Assembly (NCBI RefSeq): GCF_011078175.1
Contig: NZ_JAALCJ010000005.1
Span: 186,001-250,000, forward strand
Length of the DNA stretch: 64,000 nt
Origin: Enterobacter cloacae
GTDB taxonomy: Bacteria; Pseudomonadota; Gammaproteobacteria; Enterobacterales; Enterobacteriaceae
Reading direction: 5' to 3'
The notes beneath the pieces were generated by a model. It did no database searches. It was not told the DNA's origin and worked only from the letters and a program-made list of their open reading frames with translations. Numbering within the stretch: position 1 is the stretch's first letter; each line of letters starts with the position of its first letter. Both the position numbers and the translations under genes were made by a program. Of the stretch, positions 1 to 9,496 are shown in pieces.

Positions 1-822
1 CTCGTTTACCGCTAATCCGCTGGCGCGCAATGCCGCCAGCGCGGTTGCCGCGTTCGGCTGAGGCACCTGCGGCAGCGGCAGGTTATCCAGCGCGCCCTGC
101 GCATCGGTAAAGCGCCAGCCGTTGTCCTGTACCTCATACTGCCAGTCTACGCCGCGACGCAGCAGACGAGCGCCCTTCTCTTTCGCCACGTCAGCAATGG
201 TGTGAGGCATGTCCGGCTCCCCCACCACGGCAGGCTTATTCGCGCGAAAAATACCGGCCTTCTCACGGCCAATGCTTTCACGGTCCGGGCCCAGCCAGTC
301 GGTGTGATCCAGCGCGATGCTGGTGACGACGGCGACATCCGCATCCACCATATTGGTGGCATCCAGGCGCCCGCCCAGCCCCACTTCCAGGATCACCACG
401 TCCAGCTGCGCCTGTTTGAACAGCCACAGCGCCGACAGAGTGCCGTATTCGAAATAGGTTAATGAGGTTTCCCCGCGCGCCGCTTCAATAGCCGCAAACG
501 ACGCCGTATGGGCCGATTCCGCCAGCTCGGTATTCTGCACCCGCACGCGCTCGGTATAGCGCACCAGATGCGGCGAGCTGTAAACGCCTACCTTGTACCC
601 CGCCGCCATCAAAACAGATTCCAGTGAACGGCAGGTGGTGCCTTTACCGTTAGTGCCGGCGACGGTAAACACGAAAGGCGCGGGTTTCAGCACGTCAAGA
701 CGCGCGGCAACCTGGCTTACGCGCTCAAGGCCCATGTCGATAGTTTTACTGTGCAGATTTTCCAGATAAGAAAGCCACGCGGCCAGGGGCGACGTGGCTT
801 GAGGAATGCTTTTATTTTCCAT
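1..822 (-). CDS. folC: Bifunctional folylpolyglutamate/dihydrofolate synthase, 3' part missing
   Basis: FolC joins dihydropteroate to glutamate to make dihydrofolate, then adds further glutamates to folates in the cytoplasm, using ATP. The visible 274 codons hold the Mur-ligase-type P-loop GTNGKGTT at about residues 56-63, followed by the SSPHLVRYTERVRV stretch and LEVGLGGRLDATN, all typical of FolC. The family is about 420 residues, so roughly the last 150 are cut off by the window edge. I chose the ATG at 822, giving MENKSIPQATSPLA, because the reading frame closes a few codons upstream. It lies downstream of accD on the same strand, as in E. coli, where the two are neighbours. Confidence 0.95.
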   Translation of the reverse strand, partial: MENKSIPQATSPLAAWLSYLENLHSKTIDMGLERVSQVAARLDVLKPAPFVFTVAGTNGKGTTCRSLESVLMAAGYKVGVYSSPHLVRYTERVRVQNTELAESAHTASFAAIEAARGETSLTYFEYGTLSALWLFKQAQLDVVILEVGLGGRLDATNMVDADVAVVTSIALDHTDWLGPDRESIGREKAGIFRANKPAVVGEPDMPHTIADVAKEKGARLLRRGVDWQYEVQDNGWRFTDAQGALDNLPLPQVPQPNAATALAALRASGLAVNE

Positions 823-853
823 GATGCCCGGTTGTCATTAACGGTTTAGAAAG

Positions 854-886
854 CAAAAGGGCAGCGCCATCTGGCCCTGCCCTTTT
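854..886 (-). terminator. Hairpin between accD and folC
   Basis: Inverted repeat with arms AAAAGGGCAG and CTGCCCTTTT about 11 nt apart, lying just after the accD stop codon. Read on the minus strand it ends in a short T run. It could terminate or attenuate accD transcription before folC. Confidence 0.55.
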
Positions 887-892
887 CAGTTA

Positions 893-1798
893 TCAGGCCT
901 CGGGTTCCTGATCCGGTACCACCACGCCTTCGCGCGGCTCGTCCGGGTTCGGCGCTGGAAGATTCATCAGCTTCGCCAGAATGCTGGCCAGTTTGAGGCG
1001 CATTTCAGGGCGGCGGACGATCATATCGATGGCGCCTTTCTCAATGAGGAACTCACTGCGCTGGAAGCCCGGCGGCAGTTTTTCACGCACGGTCTGCTCG
1101 ATAACGCGAGGGCCGGCAAAGCCGATCAGCGCTTTTGGCTCGGCGATGTTCAGGTCGCCCAGCATCGCGAAGCTCGCAGAGACGCCACCCATGGTTGGGT
1201 CGGTCAGTACCGAAATGTACGGCAGACCGCGCTCCTGCATTTTCGCCAGCGCCGCAGAGGTTTTCGCCATCTGCATCAGGGACATCAGCGCTTCCTGCAT
1301 ACGTGCGCCACCGGAGGCGGAGAAGCAGATTAGCGGGCAGTTGTCTTCCAGCGCCTGCTCAACGGCACGCACGAACCGCGCACCTACCACAGAGCCCATT
1401 GAGCCGCCCATAAAGGAGAACTCAAACGCGGCGGCAACCACCGGCATCTCGTGCAGAGTGCCTTTCATGACGATCAGCGCGTCTTTCTCGCCGGTCTCTT
1501 TCTGTGCAGAGGCCAGACGATCTTTGTATTTTTTGGAGTCGCGGAACTTGAGCACATCTTTTGGCTCCAGTTCGCTGCCCAGTTCTACCAGAGAACCTTC
1601 GTCCAGCAGGCTATGCAGGCGGTTGCGCGCCGACATACGCATATGGTGGTCACACTTCGGACACACCTCAAGATTGCGTTCCAGCTCTGCGCGATACAGA
1701 ACCTGGCCGCAGCTATCACACTTCGTCCATACCCCTTCAGGAATGCTCGCTTTACGCGTCGGGGTAATGTTGCTTTTAATTCGTTCAATCCAGCTCAT
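893..1798 (-). CDS. accD: Acetyl-CoA carboxylase carboxyltransferase subunit beta
   Basis: AccD pairs with AccA to move the carboxyl group from biotin on AccB to acetyl-CoA, making malonyl-CoA, the first step of fatty acid synthesis. An N-terminal zinc ribbon is visible with Cys27, Cys30, Cys46 and Cys49, followed by the crotonase-fold carboxyltransferase domain with [12 protein letters not shown]. The frame stays open 28 codons upstream, but the true start is the ATG at 1798, where [20 protein letters not shown] matches the family N-terminus. At 301 residues the length is normal. A 154-bp gap to dedA gives room for its own promoter. Confidence 0.97.
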   Translation of the reverse strand: MSWIERIKSNITPTRKASIPEGVWTKCDSCGQVLYRAELERNLEVCPKCDHHMRMSARNRLHSLLDEGSLVELGSELEPKDVLKFRDSKKYKDRLASAQKETGEKDALIVMKGTLHEMPVVAAAFEFSFMGGSMGSVVGARFVRAVEQALEDNCPLICFSASGGARMQEALMSLMQMAKTSAALAKMQERGLPYISVLTDPTMGGVSASFAMLGDLNIAEPKALIGFAGPRVIEQTVREKLPPGFQRSEFLIEKGAIDMIVRRPEMRLKLASILAKLMNLPAPNPDEPREGVVVPDQEPEA

Positions 1799-1952
1799 TG
1801 ATAACCTTTCTGCCTGAACCTGGTCGTATGCCAGTTTTGCTGTAAGAGGCGAATAATGCCATTTTTGCCTCCAACAGACCATGAATGTTGCACATTAAAA
1901 CATAACAGCCCGAAACTTTGGATAAAAAAGTGGTCGAACCGCCAGCGTGCAC

Positions 1953-2612
1953 TTACTTCGCTTGTTTAGCCGCCGCGCGTTTGTGACGAATAATTTCGAT
2001 TACCCCCGGCAGAACGGAAAGTACAATAATCGCTACAATCAGTAACTTAAGATTTTCCTGAACCACCGGCAGATCGCCAAACAGGTAGCCTGCATAGGTA
2101 AACAGCAGCACCCATAGCAGCGCGCCCACCACGTTGTACATGGCAAAATGACGATAGGACATGTGACCCATTCCCGCCACAAACGGTGCAAATGTACGCA
2201 CAATAGGCACAAAACGGGCAAGGATAATGGTCTTACCGCCATGGCGCTCATAAAACGCATGGGTCTTATCTAAATAACTGCGACGGAAAATTTTCGAATC
2301 GGGATTACTGAACAACCGCTCGCCAAATACCCGCCCGATGGTGTAGTTGACCGCATCACCAATAATTGCGGCGATGATCATCAGGACGACCATCAGATGG
2401 ACATTCAGATCATTCGTTGGCAATGCGGATAACGCGCCCGCCACAAACAGCAGCGAATCGCCTGGCAGGAACGGGGTCACCACCAGACCGGTTTCACAGA
2501 ACAGGATCATGAACAGAATAGCGTAGACCCAGACGCCGTACTGCGCGACCAGCTCCGCCAGGTGAACATCAATATGCAGGATGAAATCAATCAGAAAACG
2601 TATTACGTCCAT
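1953..2612 (-). CDS. dedA: DedA family inner-membrane protein
   Basis: A 219-residue polytopic inner-membrane protein of the DedA/SNARE-associated (VTT) family. Members support membrane lipid homeostasis and proton-motive force; undecaprenyl-phosphate recycling has been shown for some relatives. The family signatures are visible: [20 protein letters not shown], the GDxxNYxxGR motif ([10 protein letters not shown]) and [16 protein letters not shown] with its conserved arginines. It sits between truA (28 bp upstream of its start) and accD, all on one strand as in E. coli. The exact substrate of this protein is not established. Confidence 0.95.
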   Translation of the reverse strand: MDVIRFLIDFILHIDVHLAELVAQYGVWVYAILFMILFCETGLVVTPFLPGDSLLFVAGALSALPTNDLNVHLMVVLMIIAAIIGDAVNYTIGRVFGERLFSNPDSKIFRRSYLDKTHAFYERHGGKTIILARFVPIVRTFAPFVAGMGHMSYRHFAMYNVVGALLWVLLFTYAGYLFGDLPVVQENLKLLIVAIIVLSVLPGVIEIIRHKRAAAKQAK

Positions 2613-2640
2613 ATTGTCTAAGCCCTAATTGCACCTTTGT

Positions 2641-3453
2641 TTAGTCCGCTAAAAACAGCGGGCCCATTGGCGGTTTTGGCAGGTCGAACCGGTCCGGATA
2701 ATCCACCGAAACCAGATACAGCCCTTCCGCTTTCGCCGTTGCTGCCGCAAGCGTTCTGTCCTTCGCTGCCAGCAGTTCTGCAATCCAGCTCTCCGGCTGG
2801 TGTCCGGCGCCCACTTCCATCAGGCTGCCCACGATATTCCGCACCATATGATGTACAAAGGCATTGGCTTTGATATCCACCACCACATACGCGCCATAAC
2901 GACTGACGTTAATGTGCATGACGTTACGCCACGGCGTACGGGACTGACACTGCACCGCACGAAACGACGTAAAATCATTCTCTCCAATCAAACACTGCGC
3001 CGCGCGATGCATACGTTCTGCGTCCAGCGGTTCATAAAAATGCGTCACGCCCTGGCCCAATACCGCCGGACGCAGACGCTGGTTGTAGATGACATAACGG
3101 TAGCGCCGCGCCGTCGCGCTGAAGCGCGCGTGAAAATCATCCGGCACAGCTTTCACCCAACGCACGGCAATGTCACCAGGCAAATTCGCATTTACACCCA
3201 GGGTCCAGGCCGCGTCTTTGCGCACGGCGGTGGTTTCAAAATGCACCACCTGCCCCGTGCCGTGAACGCCGGCATCGGTGCGGCCCGCACAGAAGACGCT
3301 TATTGGTTCATTCGCCACCTGAGAGAGCGCTTTCTCCAGCTTCTCCTGGACGCTGCGCACCTCATTCTGACGCTGCCAGCCATAATATTTACTGCCATCG
3401 TACTCTATGCCGAGGGCAATTTTATGGACCGGCTTTTGTTCCACATCTGACAT
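2641..3453 (-). CDS. truA: tRNA pseudouridine(38-40) synthase
   Basis: TruA isomerises uridine to pseudouridine at positions 38-40 in the anticodon arm of many tRNAs. The catalytic aspartate Asp60 is visible in the [11 protein letters not shown] motif, with the second family motif [13 protein letters not shown] towards the C-terminus. At 270 residues the length is normal. Its ATG shares one base with the TGA stop of the upstream gene usg (TGATG), which suggests translational coupling. The neighbours usg, pdxB and dedA are in the order known from E. coli. Confidence 0.97.
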   Translation of the reverse strand: MSDVEQKPVHKIALGIEYDGSKYYGWQRQNEVRSVQEKLEKALSQVANEPISVFCAGRTDAGVHGTGQVVHFETTAVRKDAAWTLGVNANLPGDIAVRWVKAVPDDFHARFSATARRYRYVIYNQRLRPAVLGQGVTHFYEPLDAERMHRAAQCLIGENDFTSFRAVQCQSRTPWRNVMHINVSRYGAYVVVDIKANAFVHHMVRNIVGSLMEVGAGHQPESWIAELLAAKDRTLAAATAKAEGLYLVSVDYPDRFDLPKPPMGPLFLAD

Positions 3454-4466
3454 CAGTACAGATACTCCTGCACCAGTTTTTCCGCGATTTTAACCGCCAT
3501 TAGCGCGCCGCCAAAACGCACGTTGTCGGCAACGGACCAGAACTGCACCTGCTCCGGCATACCGTAATCGTTACGCACGCAGCCCACAGAGAGATGCGCG
3601 CTGCCGGTAGCATCGCCCACCTGGGTCGGGAATTCGCTCTCTTCGGAAAGAACAATGTCCTCACCGCGGCCAAACGCGTCGCGGGCTTCTTCAGCCGCCA
3701 GCGGACGCAGGGCTTCAAACCCGACCATCTGCGCATGGCCGTAAAAGACCGGAGACTGCACGACATTCGCGGAGATCATCAGCCCGTCATCCTGCAAAAT
3801 TTTGCGCGCTTCATCGACGATACGACGCTCTTCCCGCACCGAACCTTCACGATCCGGCAGAAGCGGCAGCATGTTGAACGCCAGCTGGCGACCAAAGAAA
3901 TCATCTTCGTCGATAGGGATACCGTTCAGCAGCTTCGCGCTCTGCCCTGCCAGTGCGTCTACGGCTTTTTTGCCGTTAGCGGAAGCTGACAGCAGGCTGG
4001 TCACGGAAATACGCGACAGACCACCGTCGTCGATCAGCGGCTTCAGCGCGGTCAGCAGCTGGCTGGTGAGGCTGTTCGGCACGGCAATGATATTGCGGTT
4101 GCGGTAGTCAGCCAGCACAAACGGGTTGACGTCCGGCACCACCAGCGGCACATCCGGCTCCAGGGAGAACAGGCCGCTCAGGTCGATCACCAGACAGCCT
4201 GAACTGGTCGCTTCTTCAATGTAGGACGCCGTGGCTTCCGCACCTGCGACAAAAAACGCCAGCTGAGCCTGCGTCCAGTCAAACGCGGCGGCATCCTGCA
4301 CCATCACGGATTTCCCGCCGAAACGCAGATGTTCTCCCGCGCTGTCGGTACGCGCCAGCGCGTAAATCTCACCCACCGGGAACTGACGCTCAGCAAGGGT
4401 TTCAAGCAGGGCTTCGCCCACGGCGCCAGTGGCACCCAAAATGGCAATGTTCCAGCCTTCAGACAT
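3453..4466 (-). CDS. usg: USG-1, aspartate-semialdehyde dehydrogenase paralogue without the catalytic cysteine
   Basis: 337 residues with the fold of aspartate-semialdehyde dehydrogenases: an N-terminal nucleotide-binding loop [12 protein letters not shown] from residue 11 and the C-terminal dimerisation region. In active enzymes the motif PNC carries the catalytic cysteine; here the matching place reads PNSLTSQ, with Ser132 in place of Cys. The protein is therefore unlikely to be a working semialdehyde dehydrogenase; its role is unknown. It is coupled to truA by a one-base stop/start overlap and follows pdxB, an arrangement conserved in enterobacteria. Confidence 0.93.
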   Translation of the reverse strand: MSEGWNIAILGATGAVGEALLETLAERQFPVGEIYALARTDSAGEHLRFGGKSVMVQDAAAFDWTQAQLAFFVAGAEATASYIEEATSSGCLVIDLSGLFSLEPDVPLVVPDVNPFVLADYRNRNIIAVPNSLTSQLLTALKPLIDDGGLSRISVTSLLSASANGKKAVDALAGQSAKLLNGIPIDEDDFFGRQLAFNMLPLLPDREGSVREERRIVDEARKILQDDGLMISANVVQSPVFYGHAQMVGFEALRPLAAEEARDAFGRGEDIVLSEESEFPTQVGDATGSAHLSVGCVRNDYGMPEQVQFWSVADNVRFGGALMAVKIAEKLVQEYLY

Positions 4467-4495
4467 GGTGGTTTACTCCAGAAAGAAATAAGCGT

Positions 4496-4518
4496 CCCTG
4501 TCGGAGTATCCGACAGGG
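4496..4518. other. Perfect hairpin between pdxB and usg
   Basis: Ten-base perfect inverted repeat (CCCTGTCGGA / TCCGACAGGG) with a 3-nt loop, filling most of the 67-bp gap between the pdxB stop and the usg start. No T run follows on the minus strand, so it is not a standard terminator; it may stabilise a processed pdxB or usg transcript end. Confidence 0.7.
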
Positions 4519-4533
4519 AGCATTAAGAAGACA

Positions 4534-5670
4534 TTAATGCGCCGGGTGATGGACGGCGTTAAAACCCAGTTTATTCAGCAGCCCCGCCGCTGACGCGTCA
4601 TCGCACATGACATACAGGGAAGACCACTCGCGGCGCTCAAGGTAATTTTTGCGCAGCTTGTCAAACTCACCCGGAATACCCGCCACTTTACGCAGCAGCG
4701 CGTCATCGCGGCGCACATCATACACCAAATGTACCAGCCTTTTCAGCGTTGCCTGATCGAGCGGGCCATGAAGGGTAATGCGGCCAAATTCCGGGGCGGG
4801 CAGCAGCGAATCCAGCGCCACCTGCTGCGGATGGCCGATGAAGGCGCTGTAAGCCTCAAACACCTGGGTTGTGCCACGCGCTTTACCTTCGAGAGTATAA
4901 CCCGCGATATGCGCGGTACCCACGTCCACCTTATTCAGCAATGCGACGTTAAGATCCGGCTCTGGCTCCCAGACGTCCAGCACGACGCTAAGATCTTGTC
5001 CTTCGTCGAGACATGCCAGCAGCGCCGCGTTATCCACTACCGGCCCCCGACAGGCATTTATCAGAATAGTGCCAGCCTTCAGACGGCGGATCAGCTTTTC
5101 GTCGGCCAGATGCAGGGTCTTGTACGACCCCTCTTTAAAGAGCGGCGTATGGAAGGTAATGACGTCGCACTCGTCGACCAGCTCATCCAGCGTGCGGAAG
5201 TCGCCTTCATCGCCGTTATCCTTACGCGGCGGATCGCACAGCAGAGTGCGGATGCCCCAGGCTTCCAGACGCTTTTGCAGACGTCCGCCCACGTTGCCCA
5301 CACCCACAATCCCTACGGTGCGGTCTTTCAGCGCAAAACCATCGCGCTCGGCCAGCATCAACAGCGAGGAGAAAACGTATTCCACGACGGCAATGGCGTT
5401 ACAGCCTGGCGCCGCGGAAAAACCAATCCCCGCCTGCTTAAGCCACTGGTCATCCACATGATCGGTCCCGGCCGTTGCCGTCCCGACAAATTTTACCCCT
5501 TTGCCGGTGAGCAGCGCCTCATTTACTTTGGTCACCGAGCGCACCATCAGGGCGTCTGCATCGTCCAGTTCGCTGACCGGAATCGGACGACCAGGGACAG
5601 CCTTAACCTCACCCAGGCGGCTGAACAGCTCACGGGCGTAAGGCATATTTTCATCAACGAGGATTTTCAC
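4534..5670 (-). CDS. pdxB: Erythronate-4-phosphate dehydrogenase
   Basis: PdxB oxidises 4-phospho-D-erythronate in the DXP-dependent route to pyridoxal phosphate. The NAD-binding motif [11 protein letters not shown] is at residues 120-130. The 2-hydroxyacid dehydrogenase catalytic set is visible as the Arg in [10 protein letters not shown], the Glu in DVWEPEPD and the His in GTAHIAGY. At 378 residues, with the C-terminal dimerisation domain present, it is full length. It heads the pdxB-usg-truA run and is divergent from flk across a 111-bp gap. pdxK at 56.4 kb belongs to the salvage side of the same vitamin B6 metabolism. Confidence 0.97.
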   Translation of the reverse strand: MKILVDENMPYARELFSRLGEVKAVPGRPIPVSELDDADALMVRSVTKVNEALLTGKGVKFVGTATAGTDHVDDQWLKQAGIGFSAAPGCNAIAVVEYVFSSLLMLAERDGFALKDRTVGIVGVGNVGGRLQKRLEAWGIRTLLCDPPRKDNGDEGDFRTLDELVDECDVITFHTPLFKEGSYKTLHLADEKLIRRLKAGTILINACRGPVVDNAALLACLDEGQDLSVVLDVWEPEPDLNVALLNKVDVGTAHIAGYTLEGKARGTTQVFEAYSAFIGHPQQVALDSLLPAPEFGRITLHGPLDQATLKRLVHLVYDVRRDDALLRKVAGIPGEFDKLRKNYLERREWSSLYVMCDDASAAGLLNKLGFNAVHHPAH

Positions 5671-5781
5671 GTCTGAGTACCTGTTTGAGAGGAAGTAAAC
5701 CTGCCAAGTGTGCCATAATCTCGCCGCCGGGCATATATCTCCGCCCGGGTACGCAGAGTTTGACTTTAAGGATTTTTGACG

Positions 5782-6786
5782 ATGCAGCCCATTTCAGGTA
5801 CGCCTCCGCGCCCTCCGGGTGAAGGCCCCGTAACGCCCAATACACCAGGCGAACAACCGCTCTCCACGCAGCAACGCACCGTACTGGAGCGGCTGATCAC
5901 GCGCCTTATTGCGTTGACCTCACAGCAAAACGCAGAGGTATGGGCCGGCGTTAAGCACGATCTGGGCGTCAGAAACGATGCGCCGTTACAGTCGCGCCAT
6001 TTTCCTGCCGCTGAACAAAACCTGAACCAGCGTCTTACCAGCGCACAGCAGCAACACACTACCCGCCAGATTATCTCGCAGCTGACCGAGCTGTTGGGCC
6101 AGGGAAATAATCGCCAGGCGGTGAGTGATTTTATCCGTCAACAGTACGGTCATACCGCCCTGAGCCAGCTTTCCCCGGAACAGCTGAAAACCGTGTTGAC
6201 CCTGCTGCAAAGCAATCAGCTTTCTATCCCGCAGCCGCAACAGCGCCCGTCGACGGAGAGGCCGTTGCAGCCAGCGGAGCATAATACGCTCAAGCAGATG
6301 GTCACTAAGCTGGCTGCCGCCACCGGCGAACCAACAAAGCTCATCTGGCAATCCATGCTGGAACTTTCCGGCGTGAAAGCGGGCGAGATGATCCCGGCGA
6401 AACAATTTACCCATTTGGTGACCTGGCTCCAGGCGCGTCAGACGCTCAGTACCCAGAGCGCCCCTACCCTGCACAGCGTACAGGCGGCGCTGAAACAACC
6501 GCTGGAACCACACGAGTTCGATCTGATTCGGGATTACGCTCAGCAGAGCTGGCAGGCCACGCCGCAAACGGTGCTGACCACCGCGCAGGTGCAGGATGTG
6601 CTCAATCAGATCTTCGTTCGCCGCGCCGAGCGGGAAGGCGGCGTGCCGGAGGTAAGAAACATTCAGCCGATTTACAACCCGCTGTTTGCCCCCGTAGTTG
6701 ACACGTTCAAAACGCTTTCTGCCCGTCCGGGATTGATGCTTGTTGCATTATTGATTGCACTGGCGATTTTCTGGATGGTTGCGTGA
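5782..6786 (+). CDS. flk: Flagellar regulator Flk
   Basis: Flk is a tail-anchored inner-membrane protein that prevents early secretion of FlgM during flagellar assembly. The sequence has a Pro-rich start ([16 protein letters not shown]), two similar Gln/Leu-rich segments each built around a [11 protein letters not shown] or [16 protein letters not shown] helix, and a single hydrophobic segment at the very C-terminus ([17 protein letters not shown]) that fits the known anchor. I use the ATG at 5782, which aligns with the E. coli start; a TTG two codons upstream is also open. 334 residues. Divergent from pdxB. Its presence fits a flagellated organism. Confidence 0.93.
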   Translation: MQPISGTPPRPPGEGPVTPNTPGEQPLSTQQRTVLERLITRLIALTSQQNAEVWAGVKHDLGVRNDAPLQSRHFPAAEQNLNQRLTSAQQQHTTRQIISQLTELLGQGNNRQAVSDFIRQQYGHTALSQLSPEQLKTVLTLLQSNQLSIPQPQQRPSTERPLQPAEHNTLKQMVTKLAAATGEPTKLIWQSMLELSGVKAGEMIPAKQFTHLVTWLQARQTLSTQSAPTLHSVQAALKQPLEPHEFDLIRDYAQQSWQATPQTVLTTAQVQDVLNQIFVRRAEREGGVPEVRNIQPIYNPLFAPVVDTFKTLSARPGLMLVALLIALAIFWMVA

Positions 6787-6792
6787 GGATTT

Positions 6793-6867
6793 GCCCGGTG
6801 GCGCTTCGCTTACCGGGCCTACAACGGCTCGAACATCAGGCCGGGTAAGGCGAAGCCGCCACCCGCC
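6793..6867. repeat. Pair of inverted REP (PU) elements
   Basis: Two REP-like units in opposite orientation fill the flk-yfcJ gap: GCCCGGTGGCGCTTCGCTTA followed by CCGGGC, then the inverted unit CCGGGTAAGGCGAAGCCGCC. Such pairs lie at the 3' ends of genes and often protect or terminate transcripts. Both flanking genes end here. Confidence 0.85.
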
Positions 6868-6873
6868 AACATA

Positions 6874-8052
6874 CTACCGCTTGCGAAACGCTACCAGCGT
6901 CACCACAATCCCCACCACCGCTGACACCGCACCGGCGAGAAATACGGAAGGATAGCCAAACGACGTTGCAAGCACTCCTGCCAGCGGCCCGGTGACGCCG
7001 TAAGAGATATCCTGAAACGCTGCGTAGCCGCCCAGCGCCGTGCCGCGAACCTGTGGAGCCACGCGCTTCACCACCTCCACGCCCAGCGCCGGGAAGATCA
7101 GCGAGCAGCCGCAGCCGGTTAACGCCGCACCCAGCAGCGCAACGGAGGCGGACGGCGCCTGCCAGAGCAGTAACAGACCCACGGTCTCAATGACAAGTGA
7201 AGCCACGGCCACCTTCACGCCGCCAAAGCGATCCGGCATCCAGCCAAACAGCACGCGCATCAACACAAACGCGCCGCCAAAGGCCGTCAGCGTAAAGCCC
7301 GCCATCGCCCAACCGCGGCTCATAAAATAGAGGGAGACAAAGGTACCAATAACCGCGAAGCCCACCCCCTGAAGCGCCAGCCCCAGCCCTGGCTGCCAGA
7401 TTTGCCCCACTACGCTCCACAGCGAAGGACGCTCGCCTTTATGGGCGGGTACCTTACGCACCGAACCATTAAACGCCCACGCGAGAAGCGGCAATACCAT
7501 GGTGGTGCCTGCCAGCGCCGCAAAACCAAACTGGCTGTGGATCAGCAGCCCCAGTGGTGCGCCAGCCGCCAGCGCGCCGTATATCGCCATCCCGTTCCAG
7601 GACATCACTTTTCCGGAACGCGCAGGTCCCACCAGTCCCATTCCCCAGGTCAGGGTGCCGGTCAGCAGCTGGCTTTCGCCAAAGCCGAGGATCAGGCGCC
7701 CTGCCACCAGCAGCGCGAATTTATACGCTGCCTCTATCGGCAACAGCGCCGCCAGCAGCCAGGCTCCCCCCGCCAGCCCGCAGGCAAACATCCCCTGCAA
7801 CGCCGAGCGTTTTGCGCCGTACTGATCCGCCAGACGACCGGCGTAGCCCCGGGTTAACACCGTCGCTAAAAACTGAATGCCTACCGCAATGCCCACCATA
7901 GTGTTGCCATAGCCCAGCTCCTGGTGAACGAACAAGGGGATCACAGGCAGCGGCAGACCAACGGTCATATAGGTCAGAAACACCGCAAAGGCGATGCGGA
8001 AAAGGGAAAGGTTCCCGGAAAGAGCGCTCTTCTCAGGGGTAACAGCCTTCAT
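6874..8052 (-). CDS. yfcJ: MFS transporter YfcJ
   Basis: 392-residue major facilitator with about twelve hydrophobic segments. The inner-membrane MFS loop signature between helices 2 and 3 is seen as [15 protein letters not shown], and GWMPDRFGG marks the matching loop in the second half. Substrate unknown; the E. coli homologue has been linked with drug or arabinose efflux only by family similarity. It sits between flk and fabB as in E. coli. The fabB terminator lies between it and fabB, so it probably has its own promoter or weak read-through expression. Confidence 0.93.
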   Translation of the reverse strand: MKAVTPEKSALSGNLSLFRIAFAVFLTYMTVGLPLPVIPLFVHQELGYGNTMVGIAVGIQFLATVLTRGYAGRLADQYGAKRSALQGMFACGLAGGAWLLAALLPIEAAYKFALLVAGRLILGFGESQLLTGTLTWGMGLVGPARSGKVMSWNGMAIYGALAAGAPLGLLIHSQFGFAALAGTTMVLPLLAWAFNGSVRKVPAHKGERPSLWSVVGQIWQPGLGLALQGVGFAVIGTFVSLYFMSRGWAMAGFTLTAFGGAFVLMRVLFGWMPDRFGGVKVAVASLVIETVGLLLLWQAPSASVALLGAALTGCGCSLIFPALGVEVVKRVAPQVRGTALGGYAAFQDISYGVTGPLAGVLATSFGYPSVFLAGAVSAVVGIVVTLVAFRKR

Positions 8053-8073
8053 GCATAACTCCGTGTTCAGGCA

Positions 8074-8101
8074 TAAAAAAAGGGAGCCGTGCGGCTCCCT
8101 T
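8074..8101 (-). terminator. Rho-independent terminator of fabB
   Basis: Stem AAGGGAGCC / GGCTCCCTT with a GTGC loop, followed on the minus strand by seven T residues, placed 20 bp after the fabB stop codon. Confidence 0.92.
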
Positions 8102-8120
8102 CTACTATACCTTCAAACGC

Positions 8121-9338
8121 TTACGCTTTCAGCTTACGCATCACCAGCGTGGCGTTGGTGCCGCCGAAACCGAAGCTGTTGGACATAACGGTCGTCAGCT
8201 CACGTTCGGTGGTTTCGGTCACGATGTTCAGGCCGGCCGCCTGCTCGTCCATCTCTTCGATATTGATGCTTGGCGCGATAAAGCCGTTTTCCAGCATCAG
8301 CAGAGAGTAAATTGCTTCCTGCACGCCTGCCGCACCCAGCGAGTGACCGGTCATGGCTTTGGTTGCAGAGATGGCCGGGCTGTTGTCGCCGAACACTTCG
8401 CGGATCGCACCCAGCTCTTTCACGTCGCCTACCGGAGTAGAAGTGCCGTGTGAGTTCAGGTAGTCGATTGGGGTATCAACGCCGTGCATCGCCATCTTCA
8501 TGCAGCGCACCGCGCCTTCGCCGGATGGCGCAACCATGTCAGCGCCGTCGGACGTTGCGCCATAACCCACGATCTCAGCGTAGATGTGCGCGCCACGCGC
8601 CAGCGCGTGTTCCAGCTCTTCAACCACAACCATACCGCCGCCGCCAGCGATAACAAAACCGTCGCGGTGTGCGTCATAGGTACGGGACGCTTTGTCTGGC
8701 GTTTCGTTGTATTTGGTGGACAGTGCGCCCATCGCGTCGAACTCACAGGCCATTTCCCAGCCCAGCTCTTCGCCGCCGCCAGCAAATACGATGTCCTGTT
8801 TGCCCAGCTGGATCTGCTCAACCGCATTACCGATACAGTGTGCGGAGGTTGCACAGGCAGAGCTGATGGAGTAGTTCACACCGTGGATTTTAAACGGCGT
8901 TGCCAGGCACGCGGACACAGCAGAACCCATAGCTTTGGTCACAACGTATGGACCGACCGCTTTCAGGCCGCGCGGGCTACGCATAGCGTCAGCACCGAAC
9001 ACCTGAGCTTTAGAGGAACCGCCTGAGCCTGCAATCAGCCCCACGCGCGGGTTGTTCTGGTAAACATCTTCGCTTAGACCAGAATCCTTGATCGCTTCCT
9101 GCATGGAAAGATAGGCGTAGATAGAGGCATCGTTCATGAAACGAACCACTTTACGGTCAATTAAACCGGTGGTGTCCAGTTTAACGTTACCCCATACGTG
9201 GCTACGCATTCCAGAATCTTTAAACTCTTCAGAGAAAGTGATCCCGGAGCGTCCTTCACGCAGAGATGCCAGGACTTCCTGCTGGTTATTACCGATGCTG
9301 GAAACGATGCCCAGGCCAGTAATCACTGCACGTTTCAT
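8121..9338 (-). CDS. fabB: Beta-ketoacyl-ACP synthase I
   Basis: FabB condenses malonyl-ACP with acyl-ACP and is required for elongation of unsaturated fatty acids. The Cys-His-His active site is visible: Cys162 in [10 protein letters not shown], His297 in [11 protein letters not shown] and His332 in TGHSLGAAG. One residue fewer than the E. coli protein (405 versus 406), from a small change near residue 107. It is monocistronic, with a strong terminator behind it and a regulated promoter in front (FabR and FadR sites at 9386-9420). It is divergent from mnmC. Confidence 0.98.
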   Translation of the reverse strand: MKRAVITGLGIVSSIGNNQQEVLASLREGRSGITFSEEFKDSGMRSHVWGNVKLDTTGLIDRKVVRFMNDASIYAYLSMQEAIKDSGLSEDVYQNNPRVGLIAGSGGSSKAQVFGADAMRSPRGLKAVGPYVVTKAMGSAVSACLATPFKIHGVNYSISSACATSAHCIGNAVEQIQLGKQDIVFAGGGEELGWEMACEFDAMGALSTKYNETPDKASRTYDAHRDGFVIAGGGGMVVVEELEHALARGAHIYAEIVGYGATSDGADMVAPSGEGAVRCMKMAMHGVDTPIDYLNSHGTSTPVGDVKELGAIREVFGDNSPAISATKAMTGHSLGAAGVQEAIYSLLMLENGFIAPSINIEEMDEQAAGLNIVTETTERELTTVMSNSFGFGGTNATLVMRKLKA

Positions 9339-9380
9339 TCAATACCTCTGTAAGTCGCACTATAAAAAGTTTCGAGTCGC

Positions 9381-9409
9381 ACAATAGCGTACACTTGTAC
9401 GCCGAACAA
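9381..9409 (-). promoter_or_regulatory. fabB sigma-70 promoter
   Basis: On the minus strand a -35 box TTGTTC and a -10 box TATTGT are separated by exactly 17 bases. The spacer is almost filled by the FabR palindrome, and the -35 region is overlapped by the FadR-like site. Confidence 0.7.
9386..9403. promoter_or_regulatory. FabR operator of fabB
   Basis: AGCGTACACTTGTACGCC, a palindrome with arms GCGTAC/GTACGC that fits the known FabR operator of enterobacterial fabA and fabB. It lies inside the fabB promoter spacer, so binding would block RNA polymerase. Confidence 0.8.
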
Positions 9410-9420
9410 GTCCGATCAGC
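9404..9420 (-). promoter_or_regulatory. FadR site of fabB
   Basis: On the minus strand CTGATCGGACTTGTT matches the FadR consensus CTGGTCNGACNTGTT with one mismatch. It lies at and just upstream of the -35 box, the place from which FadR is known to activate fabB. Confidence 0.7.
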
Positions 9421-9496
9421 GATTTTCTGTGGAAATTTGCACCGACAGGCTCACATCGTTAAGATCATGCCACTGCCTGTCGGACGAGTAACTTAC

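Noticed and set aside
981..1817. 278-codon open frame on plus opposite accD
   Set aside because: It mirrors accD, whose zinc ribbon and carboxyltransferase motifs are intact; the mirrored product is Ser/Arg-rich and has no family features.
4729..5676. 315-codon open frame on plus opposite pdxB
   Set aside because: Shadow of pdxB, which has clear NAD-binding and catalytic residues; no plausible start site or motif on the plus strand.
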